Made by a program: the position numbers and the translations under genes. The notes beneath the pieces are model-generated. The model was not told the origin of the DNA and did not search any database. It saw nothing but the letters and a program-made list of their open reading frames with translations. Shown piece by piece: positions 46,701-58,700 of a stretch of 64,000 nucleotides of DNA. Source of the DNA: Pyrocephalus nanus (taxonomy: Eukaryota; Chordata; Aves; Passeriformes; Tyrannidae). The stretch spans positions 2,234,501 to 2,298,500 of the forward strand of contig CM076275.1 of assembly GCA_038380795.1 (NCBI GenBank). Direction: 5' to 3'. How positions within the stretch are numbered: position 1 is the stretch's first letter; every line of letters begins with the position of its first letter.

Positions 46701-49700
46701 GGATTCTCCAGCTTTGCACAGGGAGAAGCTGCTTAGAAGGGGTTGATGTGCTGCAGCAGGTTGCTATTTGGTTGTTGTTTCTTTGCAGCATCTTTCTGTC
46801 TTGGTATCTGTGCCAGGAGGTGGATTTTGTGGGAGGAAATGTGAGCTGTGCAAATACTGCAGCGAGCTCCAGCTCCCAACTTTGCTGAGATCTGTCAGCT
46901 GGCACCACAGGCTGCTTCTCATTTCCAGCTTGTCCTCTGCTTGCATGTCATTAGGCATGACACTGTTGACATGTGCATGGCAAGTACCAGGCATATTTCT
47001 GCAGAGTAGCCAAGGAAAGGCAGAAGAGCTGACAGCCAGTGCCTGGTCGCTCTCTGGGCAGGGAGTTTGCAGCAGATAAACTCCTCTCCTCACCCCTGTG
47101 GTTGTGATTAGACTCAGAACAAATGTCACAGGCCACTGTGGGATGCTCTCCAGTGCCAAGGCTGCCCAAGTGCTGCTCAGCACGGTGTGGATGTGGCACT
47201 GCAGTGGCACAGCACACTGGAGGTGTTCATGGAGTAATGGCTGGGGGGGGTCAGTGTTGCTCTCAGTATTTGGACCATCATATCCATTGTAGCTCATTTT
47301 TTTCATGTAGAGAGTTAATTTCTGCAGATGAATGGGAGAACTACTGCTGTAGTGGAAGGAAAGTTGCCATGGGCCTGTGCTGGGGCCGCTGTCAGTGCAC
47401 GTGGGTTGACTTTGGTGCTTTCATTCTTGGAGTAGGGTTTGTACACGGGCCCCTCCAGGACAGAAACAGAATATTTTTGTGAGTTGTAGCTCTTTTTCAA
47501 CCTCTCCTTCTTTCCTTCCAGGATCATCCCCCAGCTGGAGAGCTCCCTTTCCCAGGTTTCACCGAGCAGCCTGCCTGGCTCTGAGATTTCGGAAGCCACA
47601 AGGACTTACTTGCAAGGAATGAGCCGCTATGACCTGGACGAGCTCGATGCCTGCTGGTTGGAGCTTGTTAACATGGAGCTCAAGGAGATGGGTGAGTACT
47701 GCTGTTGGTTTTTTCCTTGCATGGGGGGTCCCAGAGTGGGCATTTGGGCTTTTTTGGGTAATCACGTGGGACAAAAGGCCCTAAGGAAAAAATCTCAGGG
47801 ACGCTTGTCCTGATTGCCTCCTTACCCAGGCATGTCTAAATATCAGCACAGCATTGCCTGCACCACTGCTGTTATATCACTGCACATTCTTGAGATCCTT
47901 CAGTGCATTTTGGTCGAGTGCAAGTACCTGAGCTTGGAATTTGACCATTGGCACTCGTGCTTAGCATGGTCTGCTGGGCAGATTTGCTGGCACAGGCCCG
48001 TGGGTGTGCAGTCCTGCCAGACCAGGGAGGGATTTTCCAGTCCTTGTTAGGTAAGGGTTGCTGTGATGTGGCTGCTGCTGTGCAGGTAAGAATAACACCT
48101 CAATAAAACATTCACCTTGTGAGGTCAGTGAAGGCTGAAGCTTGCCTTCATGAAGCATTCCTTGCAGTGGCAAAGGTCTTTCAGGGGTGGGGCAGAGAAT
48201 GTCACCAAGTGCTTGAGCAGATGGGATCGTGCCCTGCAGAGCAGGAGGGTTGTGCTGGGCCTCACAGGCAGCTGGCTGAGGGCTGCAGGGACATTCAGGA
48301 GCAAGGCAGGAAGATGCAGTTCAGTGAGTTTGTCTGGAGCATAAACCAGCTCAGAAGTTGGCCACCACATTGCCTTGATCTTGGAAGATGTCTCTTCTTC
48401 TGATGTGCTCATGATTTACAACCAGATTTCGTTACCATGACCTTGAGAAAGTTACAGAGGCTGCTTTGGCAGTTGCTCTGATTATCTGTTACAGGTATCC
48501 TGTGTATTGGCATTCCCATAATCTCAGCATTGTGGAGCCTGTAGCACCACTTGCAAATCACAGTCAGCTTTGCCCTTGTTAGCTGGTCTTGCCTGAGCAT
48601 CCTCAGCTCTGCCATGGGCAGAGGTTTGGCTTCTCCAGCTCAGTTTGGTTAAATTTGGCTGGCTTTGTTATTTCTTCAAAGTATTAGGTTTCAAGTGCAG
48701 TGTCCTAAATGGCTTTCAGACGTGGAGCTCCTGTGCTGATGGAAGGTTGAGATGACTGGAAGGTCTCAGCCCCAGGCCAGAGGGGAGCTGGCTGCTGGTG
48801 TCCCCATGTCACCTTTGGGCCCAGAGGAGCGTGCTGGGGGAGTGGCACTGCCCTGGGAGGCACTTGGGTTTAGGAAGGGAGTTTGAGCTTCATCACAGCA
48901 GTCACCTCTGGTAGCCCTGCTCCGTGCAGGTGCTCTGGCTGGGCTGGCACCTCAGCACCCCCCTTGGGTCGATGTCACCACATGGGAAGCCCCCACGACA
49001 GGGGCTCTGCTTCTCATGTGGAAGAAGCCAGGGTGGGATCTGGGTGCCCTTCACCCCCCCAAGACAGAGGCTTGCTGTGGCCTAGGCTGGTCCAAAGGCT
49101 GTCCATAAATAGTGCTTTCTCCCGGAAGCCCTTGGCATTAATGACACGCTGAGGTTTCCAAACCCGCTTTGCTAATCCCTGAGATCATTAACGGGACTTA
49201 ACTGGAGAACTGCAGCCTCCCCTTCCATTCAGAGGAGTCAGGAGTTATCTCCCAGCCTTAGGAGATAGGCAAAAGTTTAAATTCCTCCCGGGTGTTTGGC
49301 TGAGTTGTTGTCACTGGGCAGTCCAGGGGCACAATATGTCATTCCCAAAATATTTAATGACAGAGAAGGATCCTGATCTCTGACTGGCTCTTGAGGATCT
49401 GCGGGGAGGAGAGCTGGAAAACACCTCTGAGATCATCCAGCTCTCTCCTTTCGTGGATCCACGTAGCACATGCCTTTTCCAGTCCTTTTTAGGTCACCCC
49501 AGGGATGGAATTTTATCACTGGGATCAGATAAACCTCCAGATAGCTCCATCTCTCTGCATTCTGCCTGCTGATTCCTCTTCCAATTAGGTGGAAGTGCTG
49601 TGAAAAGCAAAACTTCTACATGAAAAGCAGAAGTTTTAAACATAAAAGAGCTTTAAATAGTTTTAAACCCCCCAGTAAGACGCCTCAGGAGCTATTGCTG

Positions 49701-52700
49701 CACTTGGTGGAATTGTGCTGTTTAAAGAACCTCTGTGTGCTAGAGATGAAGTCAGTATTTAGGCATGCCTAAGTGTTTTATTTGTTGCTGCTGCAATATG
49801 AGATTGTAAAAAAAGTGGATCTGAAGAGGGCTGAGTGAAACCCTGAGCCAGATTTATGTCCGTGGCACTCCAGGCAGCACAGGCCTTTCCTTTTAGATGG
49901 GAGCCGTGCCGTAAGTCTTCATTTTTTTTATATTAACATTTTATGCTGTATTTTGTGATCTCCACCAAATCCAAAGCCATTGTAAGAGCAGGGCTAGAGA
50001 GACTTCAAAGAGCAGGGCTGAAAGATCCTTTTGCAGTGATTGGCACTTCATAAACACACGGAAAATCCTCAAGAAATTGCTAAAATTGTTGTCAGAATCA
50101 ATTTTGCTGAAGGCAGAGTTGAAGTTTCTAAGTATTCCCTTGACTTAATCCATATGGTGTATTCTGCTCACATATGCCCACCACAGCTTCTATCTTGGGA
50201 GCTGGAGGTGTTCCTGGTATTTTATGGCAGGAACATGCAAAGGTCACATGGATTGCTTTTGAAGCTCTGGGGGGAATTCATCGCTGCATACTGGAGATAT
50301 GTCTGTGTGCTAATGAGATGATACCTCCCTTGGCAGGGGTGAGATTGGTCAAGTAGATGTGAAATAAGCTGAAGTCAGTGGAGGACCCCTGGGGAAGCTG
50401 TGCTGGCTGGGGCAGAGGCTGCAGTTCCTCGCACTCCCCGCAGGCTGATGCTGATGCTGCCTCCCTGGCAGTGCTGCGTGTCCCAGGCTGAGGCTGCTCC
50501 CATCCCACTGCATCCTTTTGGGATTCTGGGAGCCCCTTTTTCACCCTGAGGCAGCAAGTTGGTGTTCCCCAGGCAGGGACTGTCTCCAGGCAGCTGCTGC
50601 CCACCCATGGTCTGTCATTTTTGTAGTGGGAACTGTTTCCTTTTACAGCCATAGGGGACCATTCCCAGCCATGGCCCTGCACCCCCTGCCCCTCAGCCAG
50701 ACTCACCCTGCTCTGCCACTCAGAGCTTGGGAAAGCAGAGCCCAGTAATAACTCTGGGTCTGTTTGTTGTTTGGATATTGTTATTGTTGTTGTTTTGAAG
50801 AAATCCTGCCAGTTTGGAGCTGTTTTGATAACATGTCTGTGCTGCAGCCCACAACAAACATCCATGTGTAGCCTGGAATCCTGGAGTCCTGGTTCTCCCC
50901 AGGGTTGGTAAGCTCATGGCACAGGTACCATGTCAGCAGCAGAAGGGTGGGCTGTGTGGACAGAGGAACCAGCAGACCCTCCACTCCCTGGTGGTGCTGT
51001 GCAAGCAGGAGATATTTAACAGAGCTACTGATGTACAGTGTAGAAGTATTTTGGGAGCAGATTGGAAGCTGCTCCCAGTGTCGCTGTGTTGGTCTGGATT
51101 GATGCTGTTGGTGTCAAAGGGAGGACTCAGCTGAGGTGCCAGAGGCAGGTGCCACTCTCACACTTTGCTCTTCGTGTAGGGGTCCATCCCCCAGTTTAAG
51201 TCAAGAGCAGAACTCACCTTGTAAGCAGGGCAGTTGGTGGGCTCAGGGGGTAAAGAGGAACAGGACTGATGGCAGTCAGGAATGATGAGGGTGAGAGCAC
51301 ACTGCAGCAGGTCCGTGGAGAGCTGCTGAAATCGTGGTGGGGGTCTTGGAAAGCCAAAGGTGGGGCTGTGGGGCTTCTGCTGTAAACAGTGTCAGTCCCA
51401 CAAACACCTCCATCGCTGGCCAGGGGTGCTCCCAAAGCAGTGGGAGCTGCAGTGCCCAGGTGAGGACAGGTGAGATGGGACCATCTGCTGGGCTGCTGCA
51501 GCATGGGGTGGCTGAAGGGAAGGGAGGGAAAAAGAAGAAGAACCCAAGCACAAATAATCCACATGTGTGAAAATAGCCTTGGCCTTTAAGCTTATCTTTA
51601 GGCAAGGAAAATCAGGAATATTTTCAGGTGGCAGTTCCTTAAGTTGTTGGCAGAGGTGAAAACACTGCAAGCTTCTGGAAGGGGGAGCTGAGCTTATTTA
51701 GCTCCGTAGAGAAACAGATAATCTATACCATGTGTAGATTAATGTATTAATTGTATGTATGTGATGTATTAATGTGCAGATTAACAAGGAATGGAGATCA
51801 GTGGGAGACCCTTCGGGCGTTTTGCCTCCACATTTTCCAGCACAGTCAGTTTTCACGCCAGGCTGTTGCTTTGCTGTTTCCATAAATCCCTGGCAGTAAT
51901 TGCAGTAGTTTCCAGCAATACTCCAGGTTTTGCTGGTGGATGGAGCGAGGAGGCTTTCATCAGGAGTGCTCTAGGACAGCTCTGTCAGAGCCGAGCGTCG
52001 CTGCAGAGAGGCAGCAGCTTATAAAGTGGCTCCTGAAACATTTTGTCATCATCTTAAATTTGAGCAATAATTGATGTCGGTGGGTGGCAGAAAGGGTGAT
52101 AATTGGTTCCTGTAAATCTTTTAAGTGCATTAGCAGGCTGTGTTTGTAACAAAATGTCTGGAAGTTTTACTGTGGATGCTCAGCTCGCTGTTTTGTGTGT
52201 TTGGCCACACTTTACATGCAGGGTCTGTTTATAAATAACATCGATAAAAGATTAATGTACGATTGCTGCATCTCCCAAGCGCTGTGTGCCTGCACGTGGT
52301 GGGGTGGAGGTGACTGGGGCAGTCCCAGGTAGCCCAGTGTGGTGTCCAGGTGGTTGGCTGTCAGCCCCTGGCATCCCTGAAGGATGCTTGGGACAGGATC
52401 TGGAATGCCCAGGGGGTCACCCAGCCCGGGGCAGGGTGGTTGGTGTCCCCTCAGGTGCCAGAGCAGGCAGGTTTGAAGAGTCTTGCCTGGGGCGAGCTGG
52501 AGGGACAGTGAGCTGGAAGGAGATCTCTGAAGCCTGTGATTCCTGTGCCATGTGTGAACACCCCATTCCCATCAGGGACCTGTCATTCTTTCACTCCCAG
52601 TCTCTCAAAGAGAGTCAGAGACAAGCCTACATCCTCTCACAAGTGCTTTCCCTTTTTTTTATTGTTATTATAAAAAGGCAGTAATTTTGCTTGTTTATAG

Positions 52701-55663
52701 ATATATTTTTACTGAAAAGCAGACTTCCAGCTTTATAGGCTGTGAATCAGCAAATGGCACAGCCTGCAGTCCTGATAGCTGTTTGCTCATGAGCTGCTTC
52801 TATCTCCATGTATTCTCCACAGGGGGAAAGGATTTATTGTTTCAGTAAATTGATATTAGTGGAGCACAGTTCAGTCAGAAACAGGTCTCGGCGTTGTGAA
52901 AGGTGGCTCTCCAGCTATTTTTTCCCTCCCTGCACAGTGAGTTGGCTCACACCACGACAAGGAGTAGCTGAGAATTCATTTAGCAGAAGAATATTGCTCC
53001 TTCATGCCACATAAATTACGCTCTTACAGACGTAATTGTAACGGAGAGCGGCGTTGTGTGAAGGAATGTGCCCCGTGCTCCTCCCAGACGCGGCGCTGTG
53101 GCCCCGGTGCCAGCCCAGCCCCTTGGGGATAAAACATTTACAGTCTGTGTTTCGGGTGCTGGATGGGCAAGCTGGGGGAGCTGAGTTGTGTGGGGTTGGG
53201 GCTGAGCCCCTTGGAAGCCCCCTGGGATAACTGGAGGGCTGGGTGTCTGTGGAGCTTCAGGGGTCGTGGCGGACCCCGATGCAGAGATAGAGTGAAGAGT
53301 TTCTTGCTTGGAGCAAAGTCCCTTCATGTTTGCCCTTCCTGAATCAGATCTGGAGACCTCCTGTAGTGCATCATCATCTGCACCTCCTCTCCTCCTCCAT
53401 TTCTGAAGCAAAGCCCCCCTTTCTGATCCTTCCCTTAGCTGGGGATGTGCCACCCCCCAGCACCCTGCCCCATGTAGAGAGGGGACAGCTTTTGTCCATC
53501 TGGGATGCCATGGGAGGCAACATTCCCTGGATAACAGCCCTTCCCACTGCAGGGTAACGCCAGGGTGTCTTGGTGGGGCTGGGTGGCAACATCAAAACCC
53601 ATCATCATTAACACAGTGCTAATGAGGAGAGTGTGCAGGTGGCCTCCTGGAAGGGGTGATGGGACATGGAGCCTTTTCCTCCCGTGTCAGTGTTTTGGAC
53701 CATCGCTCCAAATCGCTGGTGATTGTGTTGGCATGCGATGGAAGCCTCATTCCTGCCTGCATTCCTCTGGACAGGAACTCTGGAGAAGTTTGTGTCTACA
53801 CTGCCTTTCTCAGTGGAGGCTCAGAAAAGCTTCGTCTTCTCCCCCACTTTCCCTACGAGACCTTGGCATACCTTAACCAAAAGGTGAAAGCAGTTCTGTT
53901 GGCCAGCAGGTAGAGTCCACTGTCCTGGCGGCGGTCTCAAAACATGGGTGTCACCGGATTTATCCTTTGCAGCCGAGATCAGTATCTGTGTCCTTACTCT
54001 TCCTTCCTTGGGGACAGTAACAGTGTCACTTGTGCGTGTGCACAGGGGTTTTTTTGTGTTTGCCACGGTCAATAACGAGAGCGTTTTCGCGGCCAAGAAG
54101 ACGACAATTTTATGAATGGAGTTTAAATAGCACGAACCTCATGTGATGCGGGAGGAGATAAACGGAGCACAAATGGAAAAAGCGCTTCACCCCCAGGCCC
54201 CATTGTTCGGCGTTTCATAAACGATTAATCGCTTCATCCCCATCAAGTGCAATTGTCAATCCAATAAGCTCGGAGGTGCTGGGAATGACGCTTGGCAAAC
54301 GCGTCCCTCGTGTAATCACATCTGAGCGGAGTGGCACAGCGCCTGCCTGGGTGGGACCCACGGATCTGTGCTCTCCCAGCTGATGGTGCAGCAGCCACAA
54401 GGCTCGGAGGCTGATAAGGAAACCCCCACCCCCGAGGGGCTGCTCTTGCTCTGGCGCAGGAGTTTTTGGGGTCAGCATGAACTTCCCTCCCAGGGTTAAG
54501 CAGGTGATGGTGGAAAATGCAGGAGATGGGATGGGCGCCGGTTGTTTCCACTCGAGGTGAAGCGGAACGGTGGCAGTGCCAGCGTGATCCCGACCCTGTG
54601 GGCAGGTCAGGGTCATGGTTCCTGTGGAAAACACCCTCCCTTTCCTTCCTCGTGCTGCCTGCAGCTGCCAGCTCTCTGCCTGCCCTGTCCTCTGAGCTCA
54701 GGGCAGCTCTGGAAAGCACGTGGGAAAAAAACCACTGGGAACACCTTAATGCTTTCCAGAGAAGCAGAGCCTGAAATGTTGGGAGGAAGAGAGTAAATCT
54801 AGGCTGGCACTCCAGTGCCCAGGCTCGCAGTGACAGACAGGGAGTTGAAACCCTGACCAAGAGGAGGATATTCTTGCTGGACTGGTTTAATGCTCGCATA
54901 AAGTCGTGTTGAGCAAGTGCACCTTGGGTGGTGTGTTTATGAAGGGACTCCATTAAAGCAAAAATAATGCTCTGGCTTTCTCTGTAACATGCATGCAGTG
55001 ATAGGACAGGTGGGAGTGGCCTAAAGTTGAAGGAGGGTCGATTTAGATTAGATATTGGGAAAAAATCATTCCCTGTGAGGGTGGGCAGGCCCTGGCACAG
55101 GTTGCCCAGGGAAGCTGTGGCTGCCCCATGCCTGGAATTGTCCGAGGCCATGTTGGACAGGGCTTGGAGCAACCTGGGCTGGTGGAAGGTGTCCCTGCCT
55201 GCAAAAGAAGGTTGGAACGAGGTGATCTTTAAGGTCCCTTCCAACCCAACCCGTTGCACTTCCTGACCTGTTGCGTCCGACCGGCGCCGTGCCAAGGGCA
55301 GGACGGTGGCTGTGCCCCAGCTCTGGTGCTCAGGACTGTTCTAGAGCAGGATGCCTCACATTGCTGAGCTCCAGCAGCCCCAGGCAGGCGGTGCCAGCCC
55401 GGGGCTCCGCCGGGATCGCGCGCCCATTGCCGGGGCCGCTCCGGAATCCAGCAGGTACCGGCAGGTTCCTCGGCGTGTTGCGGCACAGCAGCTCCAGCTC
55501 TTGAAAGGGCTGTGATAGGTAACAGTGTTGTCTGTCTTAGATGGTATCTCAGACTCGACATAGACGTGTAAAATGCCAGGCTGGATGTTTGCAGAGACTT
55601 GTCAAGCCAAGGGAAACCGTGCCAATGCGAAACATTGGGGAAGAGCTGAAAAAGGCAGACAAT

Positions 55664-55711
<48 letters not shown>

Positions 55712-58700
55712 CGCCGAGCTCGCCTACGGGATGCTTTCCCCCTTGACAGAGTTTTTTTAGCCGGTCGGTGGCTGTGGGGGAATTGTGCAGCCTCTGCCAG
55801 CCCCAGCCAGCCAGAGGTGCTGGGAACACTGTCTGGGAGCCCCTCAACCCCAGCCCTCCCCACTCCTGGGGGCTTCTCGGGGCTCCAGAGCTCAGTCCAG
55901 GGCAGGACATCACACTGTGGCTCAAGAGGAACTCACGTTTTTCACTGAACATTTAATTACTGACTGCTCCTTATGAGTGCTTCCTCCAGCCTTTTCTTCT
56001 CTCCCTCTCTGCTCATAAGTGAGGTGTTTTCTCCCATTTCTTTGCAGGAAGGAGGGTGGACAGCAGTGTAAATGCTGAGTGTCATGCTCCTCCACTGTCT
56101 GCCCCATTCTGGGTGATACACACTAATGAAATGAGAAGTTTAATTGTTTTGTGTTGCATTCTGCTGGTACTTCTGTCCTCATCTCTCTGCCACCTTGGGT
56201 GATGAGATAGTGCTCATGGGAGGAGACAGGGTGTGGTGAGGGCTTAACTCTGCCTCTAACCCTTTGCAGAGAACCTCTCCCCTGCTGCTGCCAGATATTT
56301 TTTTCCTTCTTTTTTTCCTTACCTGGAGTGACCTCACAATGTGTTTATGGCACCAGGATCTTTGTCTGCAGGTGAGAAGCATCACTTTTGGGGCCAGCAT
56401 TCCGTGTGGCACCACTTCAGTGCTGCTGAGCTCCTGGCAGCAGCATCCCCCTTCTAAAGGCAGCTGGGTTTTCCACTGCTAGAGGTTGCTGCTCTGAAAA
56501 AGCCTCTCCTGGTTATTGTCCTGCTATTCCTGGTTGTCTCTGTGGAGAAAACTCTGGTGAAGCATCTCTTCCAGTGGTGTTAAAGATCCTGGTGTGAGGG
56601 GAATAAAAGACCCACCTGGGTCCAACCTTGTGATTCTGCTAAGCCCAACCAGGAAACCCCCCCCTCATTTACCCTCAATTTCCACCTTTGGCTTCAGTTT
56701 TACAGTTCCATTTAATTGGCTTTAGAAGGGTCAGTTTTCAGTCTTAACAATTAAAGCACTGGCTTCGTGTTGCCAGAGCTTGTCGGAGCCCTCTCTGCAG
56801 AAAAAGCATCTTTGCAAAAACTTGTCTCCTTGAACATTTAAACTGTCAGCCCCAATTATCCGCATTGCTTCAGCTGAATGGGTTTCTTTCCTCTCAGCCA
56901 GCAGCAATATTTTGTTGCTGTCTGTGAAATAACAAACTGCATCCCGGCTTAGGAGCAGCCGTTTTCCGAATCGTCGCTTCTCCCGTCGCCGTGGATTCGC
57001 CTCTGGAAACGCTCCCCGAGGGCGGGAGCTGCATCCGTGGCTTCGCCCTCACCCTCTGCCTTCTGCCTTGCAGAAAAGCCCGAGCTGGACGAGATCACCC
57101 TGGAGCGAGTGCTGGAGGAGCTGGAGACCATGTGCTACGAGAACATGAACATCGCCATCGAGACCGAGGAGGGCCTGGGCATCGAGTACGACGAGGACGT
57201 GGTGTGCGACGTGTGCCGCTCGCCCGAGGGGGAGGACGGCAACGAGATGGTGTTTTGTGACAAGTGCAACGTCTGCGTGCACCAGGTGAGCCCCCCTGGC
57301 AGGGCTGGGCTGCCCCTGGGTTCCTCCCATCCCCACTGTCCCCCTGCCCCTGGGCCGCTCTAGACTCCTGTTAAGCTTTCCTGATGGATTCCCAGCATGG
57401 CACTGGGGTTTCGGATAGCTGGCGCTCAGCAAACTTGCTTTTCTTACTTCTTTACCCCCAGCCCTTCGTAAGTGCCCACAGAAATGCACAACCAGAGGCT
57501 GAATTTCTCCTTCCTCCTTATTCTCTGGTCTCTGTGGTGTTTTGTGTCTCCTCATCCATTACCTCACTTATTCTTCTTTCTTTATCCCATTTTTTCGAAC
57601 TGCAGTGGGACCTTTAGCACCCCAGCACCAGGGCTGGCTGGTGGCCTGGTGGGAAGTAGATCTGCATCCCTGTGCTCACCAGAGGGATGGGATTGCACAG
57701 ACCCCCCAGCCTCCTCCTCCACTTCATCTGGGGGGTGGTGGGACCTTCCCGCTCCACCAGCTCCGTCTCACATTGCAGGGTTTCTGTCCCAGCTTCCCCG
57801 CTGTATGAGCGTGGGATTTCATTTTATTTTGCTGCCTGGAGGAAAATAATTTTATTTTTAGAACTGAATGCAAATGCTTCAAGCCCTTGCTGGGGGGGAT
57901 GGGAGGGGTCTGTGGGCTCCTGCTTTTGGGGAAACCTTGTCAAGGAGGAGGCAGCCAAGTGAGGGTCTCCTGGGTCCCACGTGGGCCCAGGGAGGTTTTA
58001 CTGGTCGTGCTTGGAGGGGAAGCAGCGTGTGGTGGGGGACAGCAGCTCCTGGACTTCACCCTCTGTGTGAAGGGTTTTGGTTTTTTTTTTTTTAGTTCTA
58101 AAGAGAGCCATTTGCTCATCTTTTGGGCAGCTTTTCCATCAGCGCTTCCTGGAGGTGGGAGAGCACTGGAGATATCTATAGTTGCGGGAGGTGGGTGTTT
58201 TGAATGGTTTCCATCAGTGAATCAGATCCCACAAAATACCAGAATGATTCAGGGTTGGGGTTGGGGTACTTTTTTTGTGTGCTGGGTTCTTTTCTGACGA
58301 GCCCAAGTGGCAGTGTCAGGCTGTGAGCTGGCGTGTGCCCCAGCAGGGGCTCGGGGGGAGCTGTGGCACCCCGTGGGCTCTGCTGTCAGCAGCAGCCCCA
58401 GTGCTGCAGGAGGGGACACAGCAGGATGGATTTCAAGGCTGCTGAAAGAGGGATTTTCCCTTGTTTTCAGGGAACAGAGTCCAGCCCTAAGCCCCGTGCC
58501 AGCCCATAAGCTGCCCCTGATTTAATCTCTGCCCCAATTTACACCCTAAGCCACTAAGCCAGAGCCACAGTGCAGGGTGTTACACGGCATCGTGGTTCTT
58601 ACCTAACCTGCCCCGTGCCTTTGCCTGCCCCACATCCCAAACCTGCCGGGGACCACGCTTTCCTGCAGGCACAGGGGTGCTGGTTGTCACCCTGCCACCC

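Larger units (their letters stand above)
29429..47521 (+). other. JADE2: JADE2 intron 4
   Basis: At 18.1 kb this is the longest intron in the window. It carries a short direct repeat right after the donor (29441-29479), an A-rich tract (30517-30598), two CR1 fragments and a CR1 tail, a small CpG patch (about 34480-34570), a T/C-rich tract (35438-35503), a 35-bp tandem duplication (37808-37877) and the large minisatellite at 39145-41212. The remaining stretches look like unique non-coding DNA. Long open frames inside the minisatellite are not genes. Confidence 0.75.
47692..57073 (+). other. JADE2: JADE2 intron 5
   Basis: The intron is 9.4 kb and phase 1. It holds candidate regulatory stretches at about 52030-52280 and 54040-54330, a CR1 fragment (54991-55252) and a GT microsatellite (55665-55709). 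A weak CR1-like block near 49405-49470 is too diverged to call. No coding exon is seen. Confidence 0.75.

Noticed and set aside
49405..49470. Possible reverse CR1 remnant
   Set aside because: GGAAAACACCTCTGAGATCATC resembles a CR1 tail, but the similarity fades after about 40 bases; too short and diverged to call without a library search.
54243..55295. Reverse-strand 350-codon frame
   Set aside because: Much of it is the reverse translation of a CR1 fragment and flanking intron. Other CR1 copies give similar peptide strings (for example LPTLTG...NFF), which are repeat-derived.
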